Shown: positions 24,191 to 37,290, numbered from the stretch's first letter. The stretch: DNA of 64,000 nt from Mya arenaria (GCF_026914265.1 NC_069125.1:65771479-65835478), one strand, 5' to 3'. Numbers and translations: made by a program. The notes: generated by a model not told the origin, from the sequence alone.

Positions 24191-24244
24191 TTTATTGGAA
24201 ATAACAGTAGCAACTCAAGTTAAGAGCGTTGAAGCACATTTATT
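24191..24244 (-). terminator. Candidate polyadenylation signals of Dbx
   Basis: On the minus strand AATAAA occurs at 24244-24239 and again at 24196-24191, about 290-340 bases after the Dbx stop codon. Either could end the transcript. Confidence 0.4.
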
Positions 24245-24532
24245 TATGTTCAGCAAGATAAAACAATAAAATAATTGCAAAATAAATAATAATCACAATA
24301 ACAATAGAAAGTTGTCAACCAACTTCCTCATCTCCGAATATATAGTCTTCAACCACATGTTATGTTTCTAAATTTATTGACATAAAGCTTGTTGAAAGAT
24401 CCCCTTCCAAACGTGTCCAGTTTAAGCATATCTATAAGCAAGTGACACGAACAGACGGCTGCACTTGGCTTTAGGTGATCTTTGTCAGTAGTCAAATGTA
24501 AGATGACCTATCGAACATAGATCTCCATTCAC

Positions 24533-27500
24533 CTAGGAGACGTCAATTTCCTCATCCCCACTATCAGACAATGATTCTAAATCATCGTCCACTTCGTCCA
24601 TTTGTCGGAATATTTCTTGCGAGTTCATAGTCATTTGTTCATATGGGCTCGAGCCCGTGGTCTCCGGTAACGTCTCTGCGCCATCTGCCGAGCTGAAGGT
24701 GGCATCTATATGGTCGTCTGTGTCACTGTTGGAGGGTTTGTTCAGGTCGCTCAGATCTGGGTTAGGGTTGTTCTTATTCGGTAGAGTGTTGTCACGGGAA
24801 CCACCGGAAGACAACAGTTCTCTCTCCTTCGAGTTCCGCCATTTCATTCTTCTGTTTTGGAACCAGATCTTTACCTGAAAATAAAGATGAGTTATGATTA
24901 TAATTAATATGTATTTAATACATGAGCTATGCGGCATAAACGAGTTTGAACAATTCTTTCCCGAAATATTTAATAAATATTATAACGGTCAGTCCAGATT
25001 CATTGACTTATGCCAAAAGAACAATATTCCGTTCCAGAAACTGTCTCAATTGACACATTAAGACAAAAGCCAAGACGGAAACCAATTAATCAGCGACAAA
25101 TTGCCCGAAACGCCGGATTTATTAAAACGGATCTTCATAAGGAATCGATTGAAGATAAACGGACGATTACAAAACAATTACAGGCGAAAATAAACGAGAA
25201 ATATTCCCATTAGGGGGGATCACCGCTGAGATTTTCAAGAACCTGTCACTTGCAGATGTTACTGTTTAATCAAGAACCTCTGAAACTAGCGAGGATACGA
25301 TTCAATTGTAGACAATATTTAATAAAGAAGAAACAATATGATGCTCTGGAAGTGACGTATAATTAGCTTATGCGCAGCCAATGGGATTTTATGGAATCTG
25401 CTTTCATAGGCGATAGCTCTTTCAGGCGACAAATAGATAAAGACACACTGAGTTGCCATTTAATTTCCGAACTGAGAATTTCCCCCAAAACTGAACACGC
25501 TGCTTAATACAGTTAAAGCCTTCCGAGTAAACTTGTTCGATCAGTACTGTAAACTTTTCTGGATTCCTTTACAAGAGGCATGTAAAAAACTAGCCTTATG
25601 GAAACAATATAATTGGACGGGGAAAATAATATTAGGACAACAATGAAATATAAAACAGATATCCATTTACCTGAGAATCCTTCAATCCCAATTTGGTTGC
25701 CAGCTTTTTGCGGTCAGGTTTGCTGATGTACTTCTGTTTCTGGAACATTTTCTCGAGCCCCTTGCGCTGCATGTCGGAGAAAACTGCGCGCCGCAGCATC
25801 CCGCGCCGGGGCTTCCCCCGCATCTGGCTCAGGAACGAGAACGCGTTCGGCATCGGCATCAGCGGCGAACCTGTAACGTGTACTATTTCATATAAATACT
25901 GACATATGCAAAATTAATACTCGTATTCGAATAGTTGCCACATATGGAAACATTCGTATGATATGCCTACCAGCAATGCCAGTACCAAAATGGAGCGGGT
26001 AACAGATTACCTACTCTTGAGTGACCTTATTTATGTTCAGGGTATATTACGTGTGCAGTTGGATATGTTCTGCGTGCGCTCCCAATTTACATACTTTCCC
26101 ATAATACAAATCATTTTTAAAAGCGTGTATCTGTTGTTTGTGCAGTTTTATTGCCATTCATAATTAACTCTTTTAAATACTAGAAAATATGCAGCAATAT
26201 TGCCGGGGCTGAGCGAGTTTCAGTAACCGCGGTGTAATATCAGCAGCCCTGTTAATTAATATTTCATCGAAAAAATCACCGTAGTGCTTTTGTCGCAACC
26301 TGTGACAGTGTGGCTTAGGCTAATATTGCGGTAATAAAGATTTGTATCTTGGTAATTATTAAATCGACAGGCAGTCCAGCTATACATTACAATTAATACA
26401 TCAACTCGCGCCGGTCTTTGATTGGTATACTCAGAGGTAACATCTTGCGGGTTGTCGCGTGTCGATTTCATTATGTAAGACTTAATTATTTTCCAATTAG
26501 GTATTCTCTAATTATTGTTTGTTTCATTGGGTTTGTCTTGTGTTATTGACGTATCATCAAAGTAATCTTTTTTTTAATAGATTCCCCAAAGAGCAGGCAA
26601 TACACAACCAAATGGTACATCTCGACCGGCAACGAGAGGACTGTTACATCGAGACAGAATAGAAGGTAAATATATCTCTGACAATAATGTAATTGGTTAT
26701 TTGAAAAAGCAAGATGTTGCAGTTCATTTATTGGAAATAAAATTGAATAATACGGTCATTATTTATAATAATAAAGATTTTATGACGAAATATTATAGGT
26801 GCTGCTCTGGTGTAGAGGGAAGATAACGATCGCCAGGTAACATGTGTCGATGATTACATTTCTCTAATTGTTTTGACAGAACCGAGCCTTTTGATGTCCA
26901 TCCCTTTTCACATTTCTAGTGTCCAAACGCAAATAGGCATTTCAGACTTTCTCACAGAATTCCATTCCTTTTAAGGTTGTAAATATTATTTCCTTTCGAT
27001 GTCTTATGACGATCCGTTGTTCAATTATTTAACATCTTTAAATGAAATTCCTATTTCGCCTCTGAAGTCATGTATTAAAGTCATATTAATTGCAAATCAG
27101 TCTGTACACTGCAATTTAAAACAAACAGTTGTCTTTCAAATGTTAGACCGACTCAAGTGGTCTTTTAAGTTGAAAATGTCCAATGAATAATCATTAGATC
27201 GTTATGTCGGTTAGTTTACCTCTGACACTAACTTCATTAATATTTCCTTAAAAGAGCTTGAACACATGGTTGTCGCTAAACTTCAAAGCTTTCGACGTCA
27301 ACATGAAAGGATAATTGGTGGTATCTTAACTTTGCAAATTAAAGTTAAAATGCAATTGACAATTTTAAAAGATCATTAGGTTTTGTGATAACCATATAAA
27401 ACGGTTTTCTCGATTTCGATTAAGAGTCTTGTATTATAAAATGTAAACCAGCTTTGACAAATATTCTGGAGATGAAAGTATTGAATGTGAATGAGAATTG

Positions 27501-29417
27501 TTTACAATGACAGTCACTGTTAAGTGTATAATATTTGAAACAACACAACTAGTGTGCACATATTATTCTGTTCATCGTACGGGTATAGATTTGATAATCA
27601 GACAAAAGAATGTTAAAACTTACACCGCGGGCACAATACTTTACAACTGGTCAGCAACAACTTATGATTAATAAAGATACAATTTAATGCTTTAAGTAAG
27701 TACGGTACTAAAATCATGACATTTAATGGCTTTTTATTGCATTTTACTAAACAGAATACTTTGCAATAACTGTTTGATAATTCGGATGTTTTCTTTGTCA
27801 GCGTTGGTGCCAAATTAATTGATATGATGATAAAATGTCAATTAAATTGCAAAATGAAAAGTTACTTACGGCCGTAAGCCCTACGTTGTAATATAACGAT
27901 ATAGTATTATATTAAATAATATGCTGTTGTTGTTACTGTTGTTGTTCTTAATGTTTGACTTAATAATCAAGTGTTATTTAATAAAGATATTGTTCTTAAA
28001 AGTAATATTGCAACGTGATGAAATCATGTTTGAGTTATTTCAGTGGCCGTGGTACATGATACAGACACAGTAATATATTCAAGGCATTTTCTACTTAGAT
28101 TTATTTTCTGATAGCCACAGGTCAGCTTGTTCTTTTTTCCAAATCACTTAAGATTGGCTGTAATTACTTGTACAACGCTCGCTTTCTGCTTACAATTAAT
28201 TTGTATTTTAACATTTAAGAAGCGCAATAACAGCCATAAAAGTAGCAGAAATTAAGCCTCAAAAATGAGTTTTTAATTTTAAGTCTGAACATACCCAATT
28301 ATATGATTCATTAAAATAGTTTGTGGCACTTTGTGAATGTGCTATGAAACGAAGATGATATTCATATAAAATCACATAGCTTGGGGAGGTGATGGAATAA
28401 ACAGTTGAAAGATAAATGACCAAGATAGAACATACTAGCGGCGGTATACTTGGGTCCCGGTGACCGAGATGTGTCACAATACTTCAGACACGTTATCAAA
28501 ATAAGAACAAATCGGGGGATGGGAGCGACAAAAACTTCTCAAAACAATACAATATTCTTTAAATGTTTCAACTGGCCTGTAAACTCCTAAATGGGAGGAA
28601 TGTGTACATGACCACTTCTTACTTGAAAAAAAAAACTGAAGAAAAGAAAATAAGATGTTTATGATTATCGTAAAATCCATTTAAAAAAACAGCATTCTGC
28701 CACAAAATCACTTACCGGCAAAGTACGGGTGTCTGAACATGCCATGGAATGGATGCTCGTAAAGTGTTGGTTGGCGGGGGAGGCAGGACTGGCACCCTAG
28801 GGTCGGACTGCAGGGCTTCGGGCACGCCACGGGGCTCACGGGCATGTGTGCGGGACTGCTGTGGTACGCCCGTGGTGGGCCTGAAATAGGTGCGAATAGT
28901 GTAATGTCCTGATACATTAGTAAAGGAGTTTCGTATGAATATAATATATAATTAACTTACATTACGTCTTAAACAAAAGTACTCCGGAGTATATATATCT
29001 TATGGACAGTTTCATGACTCACGAAAATTCATAATCCTTGGTCAAACGGAAAATATAAACACCAATAAAACGCTTACTAGATCTGTTGTCATTATTGTCT
29101 GATCCAAGGATTGCACTGACGCCGAATTTCAAGTACGGCGTCACGTTATTACTTGATGATGACGTCGTCGCCGTGTTTAACGTTTCCTGTCCGCGCGCAA
29201 GGGAGAGCCCCGGCACACCGGTAATGTTTATACCCGGAATCCCGATGACACCCGCCTGTAAACTTGTAACTGGTCTGGATATAAGTGCGGACTGGCTTTC
29301 ACGGAGAAGATTTTCAACTAAGAATGAAGCCGACGACGTCGACACTGGCTGAGGAACTAACGGAAGTGTCCTAAATAAACTTTGATACATTTGCGGCGTC
29401 ATCATGTTTTGAAACAT
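24533..29417 (-). CDS. dbx: Dbx homeobox transcription factor, complete, 4 exons (348 aa)
   Basis: Minus-strand exons 29417-29078, 28880-28716, 25870-25671 and 24874-24533 join with GT-AG sites to 1047 bases: 348 residues plus TAG, close to vertebrate DBX1 (about 343). The homeodomain spans about 192-251 with W239-F240-Q241-N242; Gln at homeodomain position 50 is as in Dbx. The flanking G-K-P-R-R-G-M-L-R-R-A-V-F-S-D and S-K-E-R-E-L-L-S-S-G-G are Dbx signatures. The N-terminus carries F-L-V-E-N-L-L and L-K-F-G-V-S-A-I-L-G, the latter an Engrailed-homology-like Groucho-binding motif. The tail is acidic, ending E-E-I-D-V-S. Dbx proteins are nuclear repressors patterning interneuron progenitors. 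The homeodomain is split by an intron just before V-K-I-W-F. Exon 2 encodes an unusually Pro/Cys-rich linker. A 2.8-kb intron 2 could hold enhancers. The start is the first Met of exon 1, aligned to the vertebrate N-terminus. Confidence 0.95.
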
Positions 29418-29729
29418 GTCCCTTTTATCCAGTTTTGTTAAATATTTTCTTTTAAAATAAACATGAGTTTAAATTCTCCTTTTTTCAAACTAATCCTTTT
29501 AATAGAAATTGCAAATATTGTTAAAATGTCTTCTTAAAACCAATCGTATCTAATTAGCAGCCAAAGCTACACACGTTCAATAAAAGGTAAAAGAGTATAT
29601 AATTGTCATTTAAAAATCAAATTTAAGCCTATTAGTGAAAAACTTGATCCTCCGATCAAAAGCACAATGATAGAATGATGATTATTTTTCCACGGATATT
29701 TTATTCATTCCAGCAAATATTCCGCAAAT

Positions 29730-29900
29730 TCTCCCAGCGGGATATCACGTGGCACGCGACAGCCAATAGGTGACAACTATGGCGTTTTGTGTCCTCCACT
29801 TTGAAGAGCCACGAAAGAGCTTCGGCTAATAAGATCTGTGTATTCATTCGCGTGCGATATGGGGGCGGAGCGACCACAAATTGACTCCGCTTTAGGAATT
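29730..29900 (-). promoter_or_regulatory. Candidate Dbx promoter region
   Basis: About 300-480 bases upstream of the Dbx ATG, a locally GC-richer stretch contains CACGTG (about 29747), a CCAAT box in AGCCAATAGG (29761-29770) and an Sp1-like GGGGGCGGAG (29861-29870). No clear TATA box is seen. The assignment rests on motif clustering and position only. Confidence 0.35.
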
Positions 29901-31834
29901 TGTTCTGCGATCGTATAATTAAGTTTGTGTTAGAGCTTAATTTTAGAGACTGTCATCCAATACGGGCTAAGCGAGAAAAGCTGAGATTATGACGACAAGT
30001 TAACGGTCGAATCTCGATATGACACAGCGATACACCAAACTGACGTCTCAATCAAGTGTCAACAACTAAGGTGTCGGGAATCATGAAAACGGCTGGATAT
30101 CTACGTAATAAATGTAACAATAAAATACAATGGTATCAAAATAGTAACAGAGCGGTATTAAAACGCCGCCCAATATACATGATCCAGTACAACACACTTT
30201 TAGGAGCTGAATCAAAGTTGGTCCAGAACGGGAGAAATTAAAAGAATTATTACCAACTGTTAGCCACTTTGTTTTACCATTATTTTAACGATTGTTTTAG
30301 TATTTAAAGTGCGTTATTTTAATTTACCAGACACAACGTAATTCTGGATTTTGTCTTGATATATTAGTTCAATTATCTAGAATAATGAATAAAGAAAGAA
30401 CGAAAAATAATGATAACTATGTTATCATATAAGTATGACGAAAAAAAAGAAACGATTACAATAAACAAAATTAAGTTAACTCTGCTTAATTTTGTGTTTT
30501 AAAATTACATATTTTTTTACAAAGCCACGCACTGACATTTTCACCTTATGAAATGACCGCTTTGTGTTAATGGCGTTACAACTGAGACCTTGTATAAACA
30601 ACTACCGAAATATTGCCCTGAAGGTGATTGTACAGCTTAAATATCATAACTTCATCTAGCCTTTCAAAAAGCGGTAATATATTTATAATAGTTAACTTGT
30701 TAGAATGTTACAATTGGATTAAAACCTATTATTTCAATGGTCCAGAATTGTTACCTTAAACTCTTTCTAGAAAATAGATGAAATAATTGTTCAATGAAAC
30801 GGCGGTACACTGCTGGTTTCATTTAAACAATGTTAGATATTACCTTTAAAATCAAGTATATATCAGTAGTAGTTTAATTAGATACTTGGGTTTGCATGCA
30901 GCGTATTTCAGTTACGGCCTCAACTTTTTAGTAAAGCTCATATTTCAGAAACCTAACAAAGGTTGTGACTCCTTAATGAAACCATTTGTGGCGCGTGCCG
31001 GGTTGGAAATAAATTATTTACTGTAGTTATAACCAACAAAGGTTAAAAATCCGTGAAATCTAAATTAGGGTTTCATTTGGAGTTTAACGTTAATTGTCTA
31101 ATATAGTGAGAGTGTGTTCCTTCGGGTTGTGCTTTGGAGAATTGACGTTTCAATGGTTACAGAAGGGAATCAACATCAGATTGTCTTGAAGTATTATTTG
31201 GCTAGGGGCTATACCATTCTATTGGCGACCGCTGGATTGAAATTGCCATTTCATTAGCAATTTTATTAATTTCAAAGCAAAGTTACGTTACAAAACAATG
31301 TTAAATATTCATAAACTCAATCTCCGTTGATATTTGAATTTACAAGTTATGGGATAATTTTTAACACAAAAACAGACTTGATTGAGATTCGTGATTTAGG
31401 TGGATTTATAGCCAATTTTAATGGAAAATATTAGAAATGTCTGATTTAGTACTGCCCGAAGGGCCAGTCCACAGTCTGCGTGTCTGTAATGCGGTGACAT
31501 GGTCAGTTTTAACCAAAAACGAGGGCTATAAATTAAAATTTAATTTCGCATCATTCATTGATGGAAGTGACTAGAGTCGCCCGAAAACATTTAATAAAAA
31601 GAACAATACAGAGTTCGAATTTACGGCGTTGAAATGAAAATTACACGGTTTGTACCGAACCGGAACATTTGGTGTGGGTTTTTTTAACTTTCCGTCCTTC
31701 CCCGTACATTGCTGAAATACACACCGAGCTTCGTACCATGAAACAGATATATCACAACTGTCGAGAAAAATAGTTCATCAATATTAAATACGTATATCCC
31801 CATGAAGGTGCTCGTTACGAGTGTCATGCAATCA
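29901..31834. other. Upstream intergenic region of Dbx
   Basis: No exon, RNA gene or array recognised. The ORF at 30056-30241 has no recognisable features. Confidence 0.4.
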
Positions 31835-32471
31835 TTACGTATTTACTTGTTCTGCAATAGTCAGCTGTCTAGTATAACTTTACATAGATGCCTTACGTAT
31901 TTACTTGTTCTGCAATAGTCAGCTGTCTAGTATAACTTTACATAGATGCCTTACGTATTTACTTGTTCTGCAATAGTCAGCTGTTTAGTATAACTTTACA
32001 TAGATGCCTTACGTATTTACTTGTTCTGCAATAGTCAGCTGTCTAGTATGACTTTACATAGATGCCTTACGTATTTACTTGTTCTGCAATAGTCAGCTGT
32101 CTAGTATGACTTTACATAGATGCCTTACGTATTTACTTGTTCTGCAATAGTCAGCTGTCTAGTATAACTTTACATAGATGCCTTACGTATTTACTTGTTC
32201 TGCAATAGTCAGCTGTCTAGTATAACTTTACATAGATGCCTTACGTATTTACTTGTTCTGTATAGTCAGCTGTCTAGTATAACTTTACATAGATGCCTTA
32301 CGTATTGACTTGTTCTGCAATAGTCAGCTGTCTAGTATAACTTTACATAGATGCCTTACGTATTTACTTGTTCGGCAATAGTCAGCTGTCTAGTATAACT
32401 TTACATAGATGCCTTACGTATTTACTTGTTCGGCAATAGTCAGCTGTCTAGTATAACTTTACATAGATGCC
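31835..32471. repeat. 58-bp minisatellite, 11 copies
   Basis: Eleven head-to-tail copies of a 58-base unit (TTACGTATTTACTTGTTC, then AATAGTCAGCTGTCTAG, then TTTACATAGATGCC). Copies are nearly identical: scattered single-base changes such as TATAAC/TATGAC and TTCTGC/TTCGGC, and one 2-base deletion near 32260. High identity indicates recent expansion. Confidence 0.95.
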
Positions 32472-32582
32472 ATTTCGCCATAGTAATATTTTTACCGAAA
32501 ATTATTAAAATCTTTTGGAGAAATGTGATGAAAAGAATCTTACAGTCGTTGCTTTTTAGTAAACAAAACGGAGTAGTAATAT

Positions 32583-32946
32583 AGCGAGCATTTCGAAGAA
32601 GTTAAAAAGCGAGACCTTCGAAGTAGTTACAAAGAGAGCCTATCGAAGAAGTTATAAAGCGAGCCTTTCGAGGTAGTTTAAAAACGAGACCTTCGAAGTA
32701 GTTACAAAGCGAGCCTTTCGAAGAAGTTAAAAAGCGAACCCTTCGAAGTTGTTACAAAGCGAGCCGTTCGAAGTAGTTACAAAGCGAGCCGTTTGAAGAA
32801 GTTAAAAAGCGAGCCTATCGAAGAAGTTAAAAAGCGAGCCGTTCGAAGATGTTACAAAGCGAGCCTTTCGAGAAAGTTATAAAGCGAGCCTTTCGAAGAA
32901 GTTACAAAGCGAGCCTTTCGAGGAAGTTATAAAGCGAGACTTTCGA
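32583..32946. repeat. 25-bp minisatellite, about 14.5 copies
   Basis: Tandem units of the GCGAGCCTTTCGAAGAAGTT type plus ACAAA or AAAAA. The centre carries the palindrome TTCGAA in most units. Units vary at 3-4 positions (CCTTTCG, ACCTTCG, CCGTTCG, CCTATCG; GAAG, GTAG, GGAAG), so this array is more diverged than the 58-bp array 110 bases away. Confidence 0.93.
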
Positions 32947-34160
32947 TCATATATTTACTTTATCTATACATTTCACTACCATGCAAGTGTTTTTTTTCTA
33001 TAATATACATTAAGCTATTTACGCCATGTATCTTATAGAATCCAAATCACAAATACTTCAAATTAAAATGAAATATTTATGTCAACTGATGGTTTCCTCG
33101 TGCAAAATTTCTAGATTAATTTATTGGAGAAAATTAAAGGCTCGTGTCCGTAAGTGACCCCTCAGTGTTGACACCAATTAGCCAAGGTCATGACCTTGCC
33201 ATTGCAAAGGGTCATCTCAGGCCGCAGAAGGAGGACTGACCAGTTTGTAAAACAAATTGATAGAAAATTTATGACAGCCATTCCATTACAGCTAATTAGG
33301 CTCAATGATTGTAATTTAAAATTCGAGTCTGTTCAGTCTGAATTAATTCTTTAAATCCAAATTAGTAATGTTTACGACGAGAAAGGAAAATGATGATGCT
33401 GTGTTTCAGAAAGCTGAAACCACACCGACGTGGGTGGCAAGTTTATTTTGAATCTTTGTGCGACATATTTAAAACTATATATTTTTTGTTTTTGCATGTA
33501 TAAGAAAATAGTATATATTATAAAATGGATTATTTCTTAATGATATTCTATTGCGAAAGAACTCTGTACCTGTGTACATTTTACGCCAGTAGTTGACCTG
33601 TTAGTGTTTGCTGATTGTAAACTTTTTATAATAAAACTGAGTCTCTTTCCATTCAAGGGATGCTGTTTTTAATAAAACGAGACAATTTATAACGATGCCC
33701 AAATGATCATTTATCAGTTTTGGTTTATGCAATTATCTGCAGGGTTGAGTCATCATTGTAAAATTAACGTTTAATATTCAACCGCAAAACAGTTGTTCAT
33801 TTTAAATGCAGATGTGATAGCAATAAAATTAACTATTAAAATGTAAAAAAATAGAACGAACAAATTTAAGATTTGAGTACCCACCGAACGCGTTGCATCG
33901 GTTTATTTTATTGAATTTTGACATTTACGTATCATAATAGACGTGGTGTCATAATGGACGTTGTGTTGTTTATGTGAGTTTATCAAGGTCTGCCCGTGCC
34001 CATTGGCTGCATTATGGGAAGACCCCGCCGTGACGCCATCACGGCTTAAATTGTGTTTAAATGCCATAAGTGACATGAGATAGAAGTGACAGCAATTCGA
34101 ATTTAAATCCAGACATTAGAAGACTTCAAAGAACAGAATAAGATACAAGAGATCCAGAGA
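32947..34160. other. AT-rich non-coding region
   Basis: No exon seen. The segment at about 33140-33360 has a more complex, homeodomain-site-rich composition (GCTAATTAGG, ATGATTGTAATT) and may be regulatory; this is weak. Confidence 0.3.
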
Positions 34161-34355
34161 GCCGTATCCATAAAGATCTTAGTCGTACATTGAAATTATC
34201 TTAGTTTTGTTATAATTGAGTGAATTGAACTTAACCATGTAAAAAAGAATGAATACGAAATTAATTAAATCAAAAAATAAAATTATTGACATTTGTGACA
34301 ATTCTGCAGATTTAGGATTATTAAAATTACGACTAAGATCATTTACTGAAACGGC
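34161..34355. mobile_element. MITE-like element with 27-bp imperfect terminal repeats
   Basis: GCCGTATCCATAAAGATC followed by TTAGTCGTA at 34161-34187 is mirrored by TACGACTAAGATCATTTAC followed by TGAAACGGC at 34328-34355. The 195-bp element is AT-rich inside with no coding content. Borders are not sharply defined by a target duplication. Confidence 0.5.
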
Positions 34356-34529
34356 CCCCAGGTGCACTACCCCAGCTCTTGGCCCTTTAACATGTTCGGT
34401 GTAAAGCACCGACACACGGGATACAACTTTCCTGGGTCCTGAGTTCACCAACTAATCCCAGAATATACTTTTAAATGCCGAGCGCTTGCAAGGGAGCTAC
34501 TGGTACCATTTTTAACGTATTTTGGTTTG

Positions 34530-34599
34530 ACGAGACCAGAGTTTGAACCCCCGACCTTCCGCACCCAAAGCGAACGCTCTACCATTGGACTATCGGGGC
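34530..34599 (-). pseudogene. tRNA-Pro(TGG)-like remnant
   Basis: The minus strand reads an A-box TAGTCCAATGG, an anticodon arm GCTTTGGGTGCG (loop with TGG) and a B-box GGTTCAAACTC, in the order and spacing of tRNA-Pro. The anticodon and T arms can pair (T stem CGGGG/CTCTG), but the 5' acceptor segment GCCCCGA does not pair with the 3' segment GTCTCGT. It is therefore more likely a tRNA pseudogene or a SINE head than a working tRNA. Confidence 0.5.
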
Positions 34600-37290
34600 G
34601 GTCTAAAAGACGTTGTGTTCATTGGGGTCACCTTATCTTCGAGCGTAAGGCAAAATATCGCAAGATCAAGAATTCCAGTAACTTATTTAGCGAGTGTCAC
34701 AATCAAACTGAAATGAACTGTCCCTAAACTGACTAATAAATCTCTTATTTTAGAAATAGATATTGCTATTCAGAAATATTAATTCGAAAAGGCGGTCGTA
34801 CGAGTGCGTTGATAGGATGCCAATTATTTGTGCCTCTTTGACAAATAGTCGCGTATTAATTGGTTTTCACCTTGCTATCGCGTTACCCTAAAACATATTT
34901 GTGTTTGCATATAGTGTGGGCCAATGACAACCGAGGATTTTTTCAAAATGTCTGCTCATTAATTTAACGTAAAACACTTATTAATTCTAACCCATTTAAC
35001 CAAAATATCACAATAACAGATTCTGTGATAATCTTTTGAAGCTTGACTACAACGTAGGTAAGGAATGGAGTACCACATACTAAGCAGACCAGGCGACAAA
35101 ACCAGGTTTTGGTTTCTGCAATCAAGCAAATCTGGCGCATTTAAGATTTGTGTATTTTAATCCTAGCAGTGACCTTAATCCATGTTCCTACCCACCCCAA
35201 GTTATACCTGCACAGCTTGATTTATTCCAAATTCAATTAATGCACTTCATTATTATAATTATTCAGGGGTTTGTTTATATAAGCCTCATTTAGTTTCTTC
35301 ACAACATCTTGTTCTTAACTAAGTTATTGAGTAAAACTCGTTTTAATTGTCAATGACCTTGACATTCGCTGTATACTAAATTTATCGCCACATTTATCGC
35401 CAAAAGTAATGGAGCGGTTAATCTAGGTTTTCTTACAGCGACCGTCACCTTCATGCTACTGATCATATAATCAATCGAAATAAAGCTTCCGACATATCAA
35501 GTTTGATCATTATCTATCAATTCAAACGAAAGTTATTGAACAGAAACCACTTTTCGTTTTCCAGCAACTTGACCCACAGGGGCAGGTTGCGTTGTTTTGA
35601 CACACCACGCCCCCGTCCGTTTTTTTGTTTTGTTTTTTGTTTTTTGTTTTTTTATCAATTTTTTTTTATCAAATTTTAGTAAGAATATGATGTGGTAACT
35701 GTAACTTGTGAAAATTGGCAAAAAAATATTTTTTTTATATTTTTTTTTATTTTATTATCTTTGTAAATGGTGACGACTCGACCCTGAATTTCCATGTATT
35801 TGCCGACATGACCCTGTTTAAGAGGCCATAACTTTATCAAATCTTAACCAAACTCTACATTTTTGGACTTTTTTTATGTGTAATGTAGTATTTAGTTAAT
35901 AATCTATAATAAGGGTGTCAAACAATCGTAACTACTCGGCGGTAACCAGCAAGCTTTGGAAGTTAGGCCGAGGTCTTCCGATTGGCTATTAAGTTCGACC
36001 TATTTTGAAATAGTTTTCTGAACACTATGCAATTTATGTTAATCATTTAAGTTTTTGGACCAAAAAATATCCCAAAACTTTCAAAGAACAACTATTGAAT
36101 ATGTTTCCACTGGCATTTAGTGTTAATATAGACTTGATTAAAAGTTAATATTTTCAAGACACACCCATGCGGTGACTCTCCTTTTATTTTAAAATGTTAT
36201 CCAATCCAAGCGTTTTATTTGTTGTGTGTCTCAAATCTAGGTTAAATCTTCACCGAAAAGACCTTACACTACATAGTCATATAAAGGGAATGTTATGTGA
36301 GTCGGTTGATCGTTAGGGCTGAGTCATTCCAGTTACTTGCATTGTGTCCATTTTGCACGGGACCGAAGGTCGAGTAGGATGTATCTACATGCAAGCCACG
36401 AGAACTTATTATCAATCATATAAATAGTAAGCCATTAATTCAAAGTTTGGATATAAAAGTAAAAGCTTAGACCTGTTTCCCGTTCAGAGTCTGTTGAGCA
36501 ATGGTATTATTGTACCTTTAAATAGGATCTTGGTTAATCTGGACTTGATCGAAAAAAGAAAACCAAACACAAATGTTTTGGTAGTTCCTGCACTGATATT
36601 TCGCTACGTTATCCTTAGTTTAACTACATACAGAAAACAAACAAAAAGGGTTTGAAAAAACATTTCTAACTCATTTGAATTATGAATTAACATACCTTTG
36701 TAATGGAATAGAGTTTTAAATTAAGAAACGAAGAATAACGTAATTATTTCAATATTAAAACGCCTAAGCCTACCAGTATATATTGTTTTTGTTCCGGTCT
36801 GTAATGGTCAAATACCAATGTTCTGTGTAAAATACGCAATAAATGCGAATCGACAATATGTTTCGGGAAACAAATCCGCGGTAAAGCATATACTTATGTA
36901 GATCAAAATTGTAATGTTGTCTTGTACGATCTAATTGAACCCTGAAATCAAAATAAGCACTCAAGTGTTTTGCCTGTGTTGACATTTGTTATGTTACCGA
37001 GGACAATAATGCAATGGCATCTAGAGGGACATGCTCAGTATGATTGTAAGACAACTCATACACACAGCAGTGACATTAAAATATCATTATCAATACATGT
37101 ATGAACTGAATGGACAATAAAACCACACAGAAATAGCTAAACAGCGATGTGTCTGGATGCAAAATCATTTGTTTGGCACTGTTTCATATCAATTGAATCT
37201 ACATGCAAACGGTTCTGAAACAAAATATGCTATAATAAAATAACTATTTAATGCGGTTCCTCTATGTTACCGAAAATTTAAAACATATGT
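34600..37290. other. Non-coding region with T-rich tracts
   Basis: Contains oligo-T tracts (35617-35670 and 35725-35750), possibly a retroelement tail, but no exon or complete element recognised. Confidence 0.35.

Noticed and set aside
25010..25213. 67-codon plus-strand ORF in Dbx intron 3
   Set aside because: Lys/Arg/Gln-rich but without splice sites or recognisable similarity; opposite to the host gene and likely random.
31835..32946. CRISPR-like array
   Set aside because: Both arrays are contiguous tandem units with no unique spacers, and the genome is eukaryotic.
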